DNA of 64,000 bases from Viola odorata. Taxonomy: Eukaryota; Streptophyta; Magnoliopsida; Malpighiales; Violaceae. Each line of letters opens with the position of its first letter. The stretch's first letter is position 1. A model generated the notes under the pieces. That model was not told the DNA's origin and did no database searches. It saw nothing but the letters and a program-made list of their open reading frames with translations. Shown here piece by piece: positions 34,977 through 46,500 of this stretch. Location of the stretch: positions 52,741,002 through 52,805,001 of the forward strand of contig OY829542.1 of the NCBI GenBank assembly GCA_963691705.1, read 5' to 3'. Both the position numbers and the translations under genes were made by a program.

Positions 34977-36132
34977 AGTGACGTTTGATTTTCAGAATGG
35001 AACTAGTCATAGAATGTAACTTTCTCCAGAAAATTATTCCTAAGAAAGTGATTCCTCGAAAAGTTACATTTTATTGTTTTATTGATACACGTAGACTCCT
35101 CGAAAAGTTATGTTTCTTTGTTTGGTAATCTTTTGGGAATCCTCAAATAAATAGTTAAAAATATTTTTATACTCTTGGTTTAAATTAATTATTAATAGTC
35201 TTAAATTTTAGTTTTTGATAGCAACATCAGGTAATTTTAGTACTATTACATCTACACTTCATAAAAATAACACAATTAAATATAAAATTAATTATTCATA
35301 ATTCAAATAAATCAAACTTATTGAAGTGTTCCTTGGAAATATCATAAAAAAAATCCAACCAAAATTTAAAAGAGGTTTACGTTGTATGAAAAATCAAATT
35401 CCGTAATCACTTCTGAAACAAAATTAAATGATGGCTTGTATCCTTCTTGTGTCTCCCTGAGTTGCTTGATAACATAAATTTTTTGAAATGCGTTTGGCAA
35501 CCCAAAAAAATAATCAACCTTATGGTTATCTTTGATGATCACTTCTCCAGTTTCTAATATATCATTATTAGATAATCTATCAAGTTTTATGATCTTTTCG
35601 AATAATTTTATTCTTCTATCACTGCCTTCTATCTCTTTCTTAAAAAAAGTGGTTATATTTTTGATCTCTTCTCTAGATTCTTTGTAGGTATTTCCAAAAC
35701 GTTCCTGCTCCTGCATCAGTCCTTCAAACAAATTATCATTGCTTCTAGACCTTTTTTTCTTATCACTCTTTTTGGTTATTTGAGTAAGCGACCTGGATGT
35801 CGGTCGGGGAGTAAGCGACTTCTACTGCTAGTAGGGTTTATGCTCGTATAAGATATTTTATGATAAATATGTAATTTTTATTACTTATAAAAATAAAAAA
35901 ATGAGGTTTTAATTGTCAAAATATAAATATTAATTTTCCAAAGGATTTGGAAAAGTTGGATTCTTGACCTTTTTTTCAGAAATCACTCCTTTTTTTATTA
36001 CCATATTTAAAGACTTGAGAATGTGAGATTGCCCGGAATGTAACGTTCCGAAGATGAACTAAACACTAAAAAGACAGAAATTTAACTTTCTAGACCTATT
36101 TTCTCCTCACTTTCCGAGGACCAAACGAACCC
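34977..36132. mobile_element. Probable PIF/Harbinger-like element, 1.16 kb
   Basis: The left end AGTGACGTTTGATTTTCAG and the right end (reverse strand) GGGTTCGTTTGGTCCTCGG share CGTTTG at the same offset and a similar subterminal sequence rich in GGAA and TTCC. The trinucleotide TAA flanks both ends (34974-34976 and 36133-36135), the usual target of this superfamily. A MYB/SANT-like tail is encoded inside on the minus strand, and PIF/Harbinger elements carry a MYB-like accessory ORF. No transposase is seen. The ends are imperfect, so the call is moderate. Confidence 0.5.
35366..35818 (-). pseudogene. C-terminal part of a MYB/SANT-like (transposon-associated) protein
   Basis: The minus-strand frame is open from about 35818 to the stop at 35366 without a start codon at its beginning. 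It has a basic, nuclear-signal-like stretch (TKKSDKKKRSRSND), then a charged helical region (MQEQERFGNTYKESREEIKN) and a tail ending VNLF. This order resembles the region after the MYB/SANT domain in L10-interacting MYB-like and Harbinger-associated proteins. The DNA-binding domain itself is absent. It could instead be an unrelated coiled-coil remnant. Confidence 0.35.
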
Positions 36133-36135
36133 TAA

Positions 36136-38541
36136 GTTCCGAGCACAATTTTAGAGTTCAACATTAGGAATCTTGACTAGTTACAAAAATAATTGTGTAT
36201 GGTGTCATTCCCTTCTTCGTTTCAGAAAAATAATAAAGGTAGGAATATGGAGCTTTCACTAGGCCCTACGACTGAAACAAAATTATTTTGAACTACAATT
36301 TCAGTAAGAGAGAATTTAAATATATATAAGTAATTTCAATCCAACATGAGAGATTTTAAGATGTGATTGAGGAAAATCTACTGATAAGGATTTTCTCTTC
36401 TTTCTTCTAGTGTCTGGATGAAGACTGATAGAGGATATATTCCCTCTTCGCATACGATGTTCTCATTATTGTCCCTAAGTTGCTCTGAAAATCTGAAATT
36501 TAAAAATATATTTGTTTAGAAATTTCCTATTATTTAAAAAGATGCAGAAAATAATAGAATTCACTGCAATTAAGAGTGTGGTTTGCATCGACCATCATCT
36601 TCCACAACTTCATTCCTCCTCTCGTTTTTTAGTTACTCTTATGCTTAGCAAGGGAAAGCAAGAGAAATTTAAGAGGGAAATGAAAGGAATAGAAAGGGAT
36701 GTAAATAAATTTTTTATTTCCTTCGTATGAGTATCATTTTAGGAAGAGAGGAAATGAGAGGAAAAATGATGAGTGAATTTACTTTTATATCTAATTTATC
36801 AACATTAAAAAGATGGAATATAAAAGGTTAAAATAGGAACACATGAGTTAAAATTTTAATTTCCTTCCATTTCCTCCCACTTATGGGAGGAAATATTTTT
36901 TAAATTAGGAGGGAAATTAAGCTCTAAATTTCCCTTCCTTTCTACTCCTTTCTCTCCTTTTTCACCGCTCACTTTTATTCTCATACGGAGAAATTTTAAC
37001 AAAATTCCATTCCTTTCCTTTTCTTTCCCTCATCCCATAGTAAGCATTAGTGGCAGAGTATTAAAAAACATTTCCAAATAAAATGGACGTACATTCATAT
37101 ATATTCAGGCCCATTTTGCGTACAGAGGTAAATCTCTTCTATTCAAACATTGGCCCAATTCCTTGATCATTTTTTTATTTGCAGAATCCCAAGTCTTTTT
37201 TTGTTTGTTTTTCCCCGGTAAAATCTCGATAGTGCGAGCTTCTAAAAAAGAGCGACTTTTTTAAAATATTTTTATTTATTTTCAAGGCTCATATTTTGAA
37301 ATTTTAATTAAGAATGGATAAATCATCTATCACTTAATCATTATTATTTAATCACAACCAATATTGGTAGAATTCAAATCGATGAGGAAGTGTCGCAGAT
37401 GGCATCTGGAAGAAAGCTTCTTTCTTACAATTTCATGCCATATTTAGCACCCTACTTGTCCTGTTGTCCACCTCTTGTGTGGTTGTTGCCTTGATTGGAA
37501 CTTACTAGAGTAATGCTGAACTCCCTATCTTTGGTGCCCAGATGATTTTGGTTGCGCATGATTGTCAAACTAAACCACTAATGTCTAGAGTTTGAATTTT
37601 TGGGATGGAAAAAAACTATATTGGGAGAGTTATTAAATTTATTGGAATAAGTTGTAACTCAATTATACAGTTGATCTGCTATTGTGGCTACACTATCTTT
37701 TTCACACACCTTGAAACTGCTGAAATTCCTTTGTATAATGGCAATGAGATAAAATCATTTATCAGGAATTATGTGCACAACGTTCTAATCATTTCGATTT
37801 TTAATAGTTGTCTTTTTAACTATAATCACACAGACTAAGCTAATTATTAATTTTAGTTATAAATACTCTTCCCTTATTATCTCTCTTCACTATATTAATT
37901 ACGTTGAAATATTAAAACCAACAATAAAAAAGTTTACGCTGATCAGTAGAACGTTGTCAAATTAAAGAGATCTAATTAATTATTTTATTTTAATAATAGT
38001 AATATTATTGTTTAAATGATATTTTAACTTTTTAATAAAAAATTACAACAAAAATGTGCTATCTAAACCCTATTGTTTTTTAAAAGTTACAATTTTTACT
38101 TTTATAATAGTTACACAATTCAAATAAAATGATAAAAAATTGGAATTTGGACAAAATTGTAATTAACATAATACATCATAAGAAAAAAAAATTAATTTTT
38201 ATTTACAATTTCTTTCATTATTTCCCTTTTTAATACTTTATAAATATTTCTCATTTACTTTTTTAAAATCTAATGAAGTAGAGTCTCACATATTTGTTAC
38301 ATTAAATTTGCATATTTTTTAAAATTATTTTACCATTTGTTTTGAATTTACAGAAACTAAAAAGGTTAAAATTGTAACTTTTAAAAACTATAAAGTTTAT
38401 ATTGCAACCCTTAAAACTATAGAGGGAAAGTAGAACATTTTGTGAGCTCTAGAATTTTTTAATGTAATTTACTCTAATTTTTTTGGGTAAATAAATACTA
38501 AATACTAAATATACCATTTTTTTAAACTTAAACATACTAGA
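36136..38541. other. Intergenic AT-rich DNA, no gene recognised
   Basis: A segment at about 37380-37560 is less AT-rich and reads briefly like coding sequence, but it has stops in all frames and no homology I recognise. A CATTTCCT/AGGAAATG-rich patch (36640-37030) hints at an old inverted-repeat element without definable ends. Confidence 0.45.
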
Positions 38542-39473
38542 TAGGGGTGAGCGTTCGGATTTCGGATCGGATTCTGACGAGTTCGGATCGGATATTTTCA
38601 GATTTTTTGATGGCAAATCCGAATACAATCCGACAAATTCGGATTCGAATCGGTTCGGATCGGATTGGGCCGGGCCGACCCATTACCACCAGACATTGCC
38701 AACTTCCAACCCCTCTCTTTTCTTCCTTTTTTTATTCTTTTCTTTTTTTCTCCTTGGGCCCAACCCCTCTCCTTTTTTGTTTCTTTTCTTTATTTTTTCC
38801 TTCCCTTTTATTCTTCTTCAACAACTCACTCGCTCCCTTTTTCTTTCTTTGGCAGCTCTGGTACGACGGTGGGAATCGGAGGAAATGAAAATCAGGTGGT
38901 CGGAGTTGGTGGCGATTAAGGAGAGTAAGAGTGATGGTGTGTTGATTTGGTGGTTTGTTGACTGAGTTTGGATTTTACTTTAGAGTAGATCGGGTCGGTT
39001 ATTTTGTCTGTTTGGACAGTAAGGGGGTGGTGGCCGGTTTGGGCGTTGAAGTGGTGGTGATCGGTTTGATTTTTAGTGGTGTTGTTGTTTTCGGGTGTGA
39101 TGGTTTTTGCAGAAGATTGGTAGTTTCAATTTAATTGGGCAGGAGATTGGTTCGAATTAATTTGACAGGGAGGTGAATTGGGATTTAATTTGGTAGTGAG
39201 GTGAATTTGGATTTGCCAGAGATTGGTTTTAATTTGGATTTGATGGAGATTGGAATTAATTTGGCAGTGGATTGCTTCGATTGCAAAATTAATAGTTTGG
39301 AGAATTAATTGGGTTAGCTAAGGTTATATCATATATTGAAATCCGTCGGATTCCGATAATCCGACTGTCGGAATCCGAAACATCCACCACTGAAGTCTAT
39401 TCGACAGCCTGTCGGATCGGGTCGGATGGGTGAGATCGGATCGGTCGGATCCGCCGATCCGCGCTCACCCCTA
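38542..39473. mobile_element. hAT-type non-autonomous element, 0.93 kb
   Basis: Left terminus TAGGGGTGAGCGTTCGGATT and right terminus (reverse strand) TAGGGGTGAGCGCGGATCGG form inverted ends. They are flanked by ATACTAGA (38534-38541) and ATATTAGA (39474-39481), an 8-bp duplication with one mismatch. TCGGATCGGAT repeats fill both subterminal regions. The interior is a pyrimidine-rich block (38700-38830) and GGTGG-rich DNA with no transposase. Open frames in the pyrimidine block are low-complexity and not genes. Confidence 0.75.
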
Positions 39474-40108
39474 ATATTAGACATGATATTGATTGATCAT
39501 TATTTTCTCATATTTTAACTATCTAAATTGTAGTAAATTGGATAGTAAATCTATTGATTTCCATTAGTTCTCCCCATTTTTGTAGGGATCATTTGGAGGC
39601 AGAAAGAATGGAGAAAGCAATCTTGGCCGCAAAAAAATCAGACAATCAGCAATCTTGGCCGCAAAAAAATCAGACAATCAGTAGTGGATTTGACAGCTGG
39701 AGACAGATAGAGAAGATCAGTTGTGATCCAAGATTACATCCTTTAAGGGATTATCCTCTATTTGAACGAACAAATCAAATATTTATTTATTTTGAATTTG
39801 AATAATTTAACTTTGTAACAATTAGAATTTTGAATGAGTTGGAGTTAGAGTAGGACGATTTTGAGGAGATTTATTAGCTGCAGGTCTCCATCTCTCCATC
39901 CATCCATCACATCATCTCTTTCCTGGGTTCAAAACGCTTTGCTCTGCAATTATTCCAATTCGGAAAATTGCAGATTTAATTCCAATTTTATATTCTGCAA
40001 TTATTTATCTTCTTCAATGATTATGTCCCGTAGCTAAACCCCCAATCCTTGGTAAGGGTTGAGTGAGTGCTCTTATGTATCCATGAGACCAAATCGACCT
40101 TAACAACC
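39474..40108 (+). repeat. Left flank, probably start of an older retrotransposon LTR, with a 32-bp tandem duplication
   Basis: The young Athila element at 40109 interrupts sequence that resumes at 53544, where an old LTR, primer-binding site and gag follow. At least the part just before 40108 therefore belongs to that older LTR. Its left boundary cannot be placed because no second LTR is in view. At 39617-39648 and 39649-39680 a 32-bp unit (GCAATCTTGGCCGC then AAAAAAATCAGACAATCA) is repeated exactly in tandem. Confidence 0.5.
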
Positions 40109-41832
40109 TGATAGCACGTTTTTATGCATGATTTTCCCTCAATTTTCTCCCCATTTAAGGCATGATTCTGCTAATTTACCCTTGATTTCATGACTATTGC
40201 AGATTTAGGCCTAAAAATGGAGTTTATGCTAAACACATGCGTTTTTGGTGCATTTTGAGCGAACTCGAGCTTCAAGACCCAGAGTCGAGGTCCCGAGCCC
40301 AAAGCAGCGTTCAAGGTCCCGAGTCGGATTCCCAGTTCGGGACCCCGAAGGGCAAAGGATGTCATTTCCACGTGTCATCCCACCTAAAACGCCCATGTGA
40401 CTCCTCTGACACTGTTCCTGCGCTCTGCACTGATTACCAAACACCCACCGAACTGACCAGTTCAGCCTCGAGCTCAGTCCAGACCTGCCAAAGCTGGAAA
40501 ATCAGACAGCTTTATGCTTTCTCAGCTTTGTGCTTTTAGGAACATAGATCCATATTTTTAGGCTTTCAATTAATGCATTTTGTCCCTAGTTTTAGGCTGA
40601 AGATATTTTGTGCTTAAGGCTCTACTATATAAAGGGCATCTAGGATTAGTTTAGATCATCTCTTCCTAGCTTTTAATCACTTAGCATAATTTAGAAGTAG
40701 CTTAGACTTCTCTCTAGTTTCTCTCTCTAGCCATTGTTAGCTTCTTCAACATTGCTGCCGAGCTATAAACGGAATTTTAGTAACAAGTTTTCTTCCCTTC
40801 ATCTATTTATTTACTAGTTATGCTTTCTTTAATCGTTATTTGTTTATCTTTAAGTATGAGTAGCTAAATTTCTAGTTCTTGGCAAGGCTGATTCAAGGGT
40901 TGCAAGGGCAGATTCGAGGCCTTAATGTGCTTAATATATTCTTGATGCTGTATTTAACTATTCATCGATTTAATTACATCTTTGCATGATTTAATTTAAG
41001 GTCTGATCAACTAAGAATTATTTTGTGTAAATGCTGCCATTCATGTGATGAATACGAAAGGAAAATTGCATGAGTAAGTAGGCATCTGTTTAGTCTTGAC
41101 TGTGTCAAAGTGGTCTTGAATAGATAGGTTGGGTAGTTGATTAGGGCTGGGTCACGAGCCTGACAAACTGAGGGACTTTAGCTCTAGATCTGTCTTTTCT
41201 TAGCTTCATGGGCAGTTTGAGTATGGCCCTCCCGCATTCGTGCCTGGAGGGATGGGAAACTGTCAAGACTACCTCATATGTGGAAACGGGGGGTAGTTTC
41301 TCTTAAGAGAAAAGTAGGGGATATCCGAGGAATCTGGTCCCCATGTCATTTCTATGACATCTCGAATGGAATACCCTTGAGCTGATGACGATCTGGTCCC
41401 GAATGCAACCCAGAATGCCTTTGCCGAGAACACTTTCTCCATCTGATTATTCGTGCTTATTTCGCTCCTGATCTATTTCACGCCTGCGTTGATACTTCTG
41501 CATCTGTTTCTGATTTGTTTTATTATTTCTGGAATTATTTGCTTACTTGCTTTATTTTATCATTCGGGACTCCCGAATTGACACCTCGGGACCCCGAATA
41601 CTGCTTTCCTAGATAAAAATTGTTAGCTCCCGAAATCTGCCTTGGCCAACTCGTTTGGCCAAGTAAAACCCCCCCTAACAGTTACCTTTCGTGCATTTCA
41701 CCCCCGAATACACTCAAGACCTTAGATCAGTCTCTCACAATCCCTGTGTTCGACCCTGACTACCACTGTACACTTTATCTCTTGTGCACACACGTTTTCA
41801 GGCACTATAAATCTGTATTTGACTGACGATCA
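40109..41832 (+). repeat. 5' LTR of the Athila-type element
   Basis: Runs from TGATAGCACG to GACGATCA, with a TATA box at 40626-40634. GTCCCGA/CCCGAA-type motifs are frequent here and throughout the element. The 66-100 codon frames inside it are duplicated exactly in the 3' LTR and are not genes. Confidence 0.95.
40626..40634 (+). promoter_or_regulatory. LTR TATA box
   Basis: TATATAAAG sits within the 5' LTR, and the identical site is at 52331-52339 in the 3' LTR. It is the likely core promoter for element transcription, with the transcript starting roughly 30 bp downstream. Confidence 0.6.
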
Positions 41833-41835
41833 AAT

Positions 41836-41853
41836 TGGCGCCGTTGCCGGGGA
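41836..41853 (+). other. Primer-binding site (tRNA-Asp type)
   Basis: TGGCGCCGTTGCCGGGGA begins 3 bp after the LTR end. It corresponds to the 3' end of plant tRNA-Asp, the usual primer of Athila-lineage elements. Confidence 0.85.
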
Positions 41854-41886
41854 TTGTTTCAAGACTGATTTATTTTTCTTGTTTGT

Positions 41887-43545
41887 ATGACCAGGAGATC
41901 TGCACCCGAATTACTGCCCCTTGATCACGAGCTTGGACGAACCGAAAGAGGACTTCGACGACTAGCACGAGGAGACTCCAACCCTTGTGTTCGGGACCTC
42001 GAACGTCTTTTTAACCTGGAAGATAGTCCAGACCCCGAAAACCTACCCCCGGTCTACCCAGAAAGACCTGATATGGATAATCCCGGTCCCGAAGGGAATG
42101 CTGTTAACCTGCACCCCCCACCAATCCAGACCATCGATGATTTCAATGCCGCTCCCGAAGCCCCAACCAGTTGCATTGTCTGGCCAGCAGTCCCGAATGA
42201 CTGGGAACTCAAGTCTGCAACCATGCATCATCTGCCACTCTTTCGAGGGCTGGCCAAGGAGAATCCACACCGCCACCTACAGCAGCTACACTCCATTTGC
42301 GACGCCATGAAGCCTCACAACGTTTCGGTTGAGCATGCCAAGCTTCGTGCCTTTATGTGGTCCCTCAAGGACGACGCTCTTGACTGGTTTTATGATTTGC
42401 AGCCGCAATCTATCAATTCATGGGCCGAGATGTCTAAGGCTTTCACGGATAAATACTACCCCGTGTCCATAGCAATGGTGACCCGAAAGCAGCTTGTATC
42501 CATCCTCCAAAAGGATTCGGAAGACCTTGAGCAATACTATGAGCGGTTTAAGAAGATGCAAGCCCTATGCCCCTCGCATAATCTCTCCGAACATGCCCTC
42601 ATGCAGTATTTTTGTGAAGGACTCAACGGTCGGGACAAGGCCTTGTTGAACGCTGCCGCTAATGGATCCATCACTAGACTCACTCCAGCTGCTGCCAAGG
42701 CCACTATCGAACTCATGGCCAAGAACAACCTCCAGCTCAACAACTCCACTAGCGTTCAAGACGCCCGTTCAGCCGCTATGGAGAATCAACTTGCAGCCAT
42801 CACGGGCATGTTGCAAAACATGGCTTCCGGACAGCCAGTCCAGGTCAAGGCCTGCCAGATTTGTCAATTTTCAGACCACCCAACGGATGCTTGCCCATTC
42901 ATCCCCGATGAGATTCCAGTCAATGCAGCTGGCGGATTCAATGCCCCATATGGCCAACACCACAATCAAGGGTGGAAGCAACCTAACTATGGATGGAACA
43001 ACAACCAGCAGGCCGGACCTAGCCATCAGTATGGACAAAATCCATACGGAAATCACCCCCCTCCTTTCAACATGCAAGCCTTCAAGCCCAGGCCCAATTT
43101 TCAGAATTACCAGTACCAGAGGCAGCCTCCCCCAGACCAGAATTTCACCATGCCACCGCCCCCGAATGAGGACCCCTCCCCCGATAAAAAGAAAATCGCA
43201 GAGCTGGAAAAACAGATTCGGACCCTCATGGCCGAAATGAAAGAAGTAAAAAATGGAGGGAGATTTCCAGGGCAGACAGAACCTAACCCAAAGCATGAAG
43301 CGTGTGCCATGAACCTCCGCAGTGGCCTCGAGATCCCTTCTCGTGTCCACCCAGGCCCCGAAGCCGATACTGCTCTTCCTGATCCCGAAGTCGACGATAC
43401 TGCACCACCACCTCCCGAACAACCTACTGACCAGCCCAAGAAATCCCGATTTGGCGACGCAGCTCTGGACCATTTCTTCTCAAGTACAAAATCTCGCTGT
43501 AAGCAGAAGAAGAAGCAGCCCATCGAGGAGGAAGAATTCTCTTGA
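41887..43545 (+). CDS. Athila Gag polyprotein region
   Basis: A structural capsid/nucleocapsid protein of 552 residues, ending at TGA. The capsid (retrotransposon gag) domain lies at about 118-265, with HHLPLFRGLAKENPHRHL, KLRAFMWSLKDDALDWFYDL and FTDKYYP. A CCHC-type knuckle, CQICQFSDHPTDAC (about 326-339), is the nucleic-acid-binding part. A Gln/Asn/Pro-rich linker follows, then a coiled stretch (IAELEKQIRTLMAEMKEVKN) and the family motif CAMNLRSG. The next codons after the TGA continue the same frame (EFINKVFEPPFPQR), which relatives have as part of a gag-pro fusion. The stop is therefore probably a mutation, although programmed readthrough cannot be excluded. The start follows the primer-binding site by 33 bp. 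Confidence 0.9.
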   Translation: MTRRSAPELLPLDHELGRTERGLRRLARGDSNPCVRDLERLFNLEDSPDPENLPPVYPERPDMDNPGPEGNAVNLHPPPIQTIDDFNAAPEAPTSCIVWPAVPNDWELKSATMHHLPLFRGLAKENPHRHLQQLHSICDAMKPHNVSVEHAKLRAFMWSLKDDALDWFYDLQPQSINSWAEMSKAFTDKYYPVSIAMVTRKQLVSILQKDSEDLEQYYERFKKMQALCPSHNLSEHALMQYFCEGLNGRDKALLNAAANGSITRLTPAAAKATIELMAKNNLQLNNSTSVQDARSAAMENQLAAITGMLQNMASGQPVQVKACQICQFSDHPTDACPFIPDEIPVNAAGGFNAPYGQHHNQGWKQPNYGWNNNQQAGPSHQYGQNPYGNHPPPFNMQAFKPRPNFQNYQYQRQPPPDQNFTMPPPPNEDPSPDKKKIAELEKQIRTLMAEMKEVKNGGRFPGQTEPNPKHEACAMNLRSGLEIPSRVHPGPEADTALPDPEVDDTAPPPPEQPTDQPKKSRFGDAALDHFFSSTKSRCKQKKKQPIEEEEFS

Positions 43546-46500
43546 GAATTCATAAACAAAGTCTTCGAGCCCCCATTCCCTCAGCGGTTGATCAAAAAGA
43601 AGAAAGAGGAAGAAGATCGGGACATCTTTGAGATGTTTAGCAAGGTTGTCATCAATATTCCGCTCCTCAAGACCATCAAGAACATGCCCCGATATGCCAA
43701 GTTTTTGAAGCAGCTGTGCACCAACAAGAACAAATTCACTGAGGTGAACAGAATCAGTGTGGGAGCTAATCTATCCGCCCACATCCAACGAAAAATTCCA
43801 CCCAAGTGCAAAGACTAGGGCATGTTCACGGTCCCGTGCAGGATCGGGACTATCGATATCGGGAAAGCAATGTGCGACCTGGGGGCTGGGATTAATGTTA
43901 TGCCTCTGACCATCTACGACAGCCTCGGACTCGGGCCCTTAAAGGAAACCACTCTGGTAATCCAACTTGCAGACCGTTCGGTAGTATATCCCAAAGGAAT
44001 CATCACGGATGTTCTGGTCCAGATTGGTGAATTCTTATTCCCAGCAGATTTCTATGTTCTCTCCATGGAAAACCCCATGAACACCAAGTCTTCGGACCTA
44101 CTCTTGGGACGTCCTTTCTTGGCTACTGCCCGCGCAAAGATTGACTGCTATGAAGCCTCGATATCCCTCGAGTTCGACGGGGAAATTATCCGTTTCAACA
44201 TGCTAGACTCCATGAAGTACCCTCCCGAATTTTCCAGTGTCAATTTTGTTGATATAATAGATCCCCTTGTGGAGGAGGTTGCTGAACTGAATTCCGTCGA
44301 GCCCTTGAAACTGATTCTTGACCGAAGTCTCACCCCCGAATCTCTGCAAGAGATGACAGCTTCCATTACGGTCCCATCTGAACTAGGCACAGTTGCGGCA
44401 GCCCTCGAAGAAAATTCTGCTCTGGTGGTTGAACCCCCGAGCGATTCTCCCGAATGCGCAGATCATGTACGAGTTCCACCATCTCTGGAACAAGCCCCAG
44501 ACCTCGAACTCAAAACACTGCCCTCACACTTGAAGTATGCATACCTCGGGGAGGGAGAGTCGCTTCCAGTCATAATTTCCAACAAGTTAGAAGCAGACCA
44601 AGAGACTGAGCTCGTGGACCTCCTCCAGAGTTTCAAGAAGGCTATCGGATGGACGATCGCCGACATCAAGGGACTGTCACCATCCTTATGCACTCACCGC
44701 ATACATCTTGAAGACGACTCCAAGACAGTGAGACAGCCTCAAAGGCGTTTGAACCCCCCCATGATGGAGGTGGTCAAGAAAGAGATCTTGAAGCTACTCG
44801 ATGCCGGAGTTATCTATCCCATTTCTGATTCCCCATGGGTTAGCCCAGTTCAGGTGGTCCCAAAGAAAACTGGCATCACAATCATTCCAGGTCCCGAGGG
44901 TCAGCCAATCCCCTCCCGAATCCAGAATGGCTGGCGTGTCTGCATTGATTATCGACGCCTGAACGAAACCACCCGAAAAGACCATTTCCCACTTCCCTTC
45001 ATAGATCAGATGCTGGAGCGCCTTGCGGGCAAGACACATTATTGCTGCCTGGATGGGTATTCGGGATTCCACCAGATTCCAGTAGCCCTTGAAGACCAGG
45101 AGAAAACCACCTTCACGTGCCCCTTCGGGACCTTTGCTTACAGACGCATGCCCTTTGGGTTATGCAATGCCCCGGCCACATTCCAGAGGTGCATGGTCAG
45201 CATCTTTTCAGAATTTGTAGAAGAATGCATCGAGGTATTCATGGATGACTTCACGGTCTATGGTAACTCCTTTTCCGAATGCCTCTTGAATTTAAAGAAA
45301 ATTTTGCAAAGATGTATAGAAACAAACCTTGTTCTTAATTTCGAAAAATGTCATTTCATGGTTGATCAAGGACTAATCCTGGGCCACATCGTGTCCCGAA
45401 AGGGTATCGAAGTGGACAAGGCCAAAATTCAAGCTATCGAGACCTTGCCTTACCCCTCGAATATTCGAGACGTGCGCTCTTTTCTTGGACATGCAGGTTT
45501 TTATAGGAGGTTCATCCGGGATTTCTCCAAGATTGCCCAGCCAATGTGCCAATTACTACACAAGGATGTGGACTTCGTATTCGATGACCAGTGCAAGAAG
45601 GCATTCGAGACTCTGAAAGCTAAGCTCATTTCTGCTCCTATCATTCGAGCCCCCGACTGGACACTCCCGTTCGAAATCATGTGCGACGCAAGCAACCAGG
45701 CTTTGGGAGCTGTTCTGGGTCAGAAGAAAGCCAAGGAGACTTATGTTATTTATTATGCCTCCAAGTTGTTGGATCCCGCCCAACAAAACTATACAACAAC
45801 AGAAAAAGAGCTTCTGGCCATTGTCTATGCCCTTGACAAGTTTCGGCAGTACCTCCTGGGCACAGAAGTGATAGTGTACTCTGACCACTCCGCTCTTCGA
45901 TGCCTGCTCAAGAAGACAGACGCGAAGCCTAGGCTTATCCGCTGGATTCTCCTGCTTCAAGAGTTCAACCTAGCCATCAAAGATAAAAAAGGGACCGAAA
46001 ACTGTGTAGCTGATCATTTAAGTCGACTCCCACATCAAGAAGACGACTCCCAAGTAACCATTCGGGAGTCTTTCCCTGATGAGCATTTGTGCTCAGTTGA
46101 CATGGCCAAATACCCCTGGTTCACGGACATAGCTAATTATTGTGCCACTGGTGCGCTCCCAGTCGAGGCCTCGAGTGCAGAACATAACCGAATCCGCAAA
46201 CAAGCCAAGTACTATGTTTGGGACAACCCTTACCTATGGAAACATTGTTCAGATCAGATCGTTAGGCGATGTGTCTCCACAGACGAGGTCTCATCCATCC
46301 TCAAGTTCTGCCATTCAACAACCGAAGGGGGACATTTTGCTGCAAAGAAGACCGCACTCAAAGTCCTAGAAGCGGGTCTTTACTGGCCCTCCATCTTCAA
46401 GGACAGTTATTTATTTTGTGCAGCATGCCCTCGATGCCAAGCCATGGGAAATATCGGAGCCCGAAACCAAATGCCCTTGACCAGTATCATTGCATGCGAT

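Noticed and set aside
38547..38965. Phe/Leu-rich ORFs of 84-113 codons
   Set aside because: They come from a pyrimidine-rich block inside a hAT-like element and are open in three frames at once.
40237..40539. 100-codon ORF and its shadows
   Set aside because: Located in the Athila LTR and repeated exactly at 51942-52244. It is non-coding LTR sequence.
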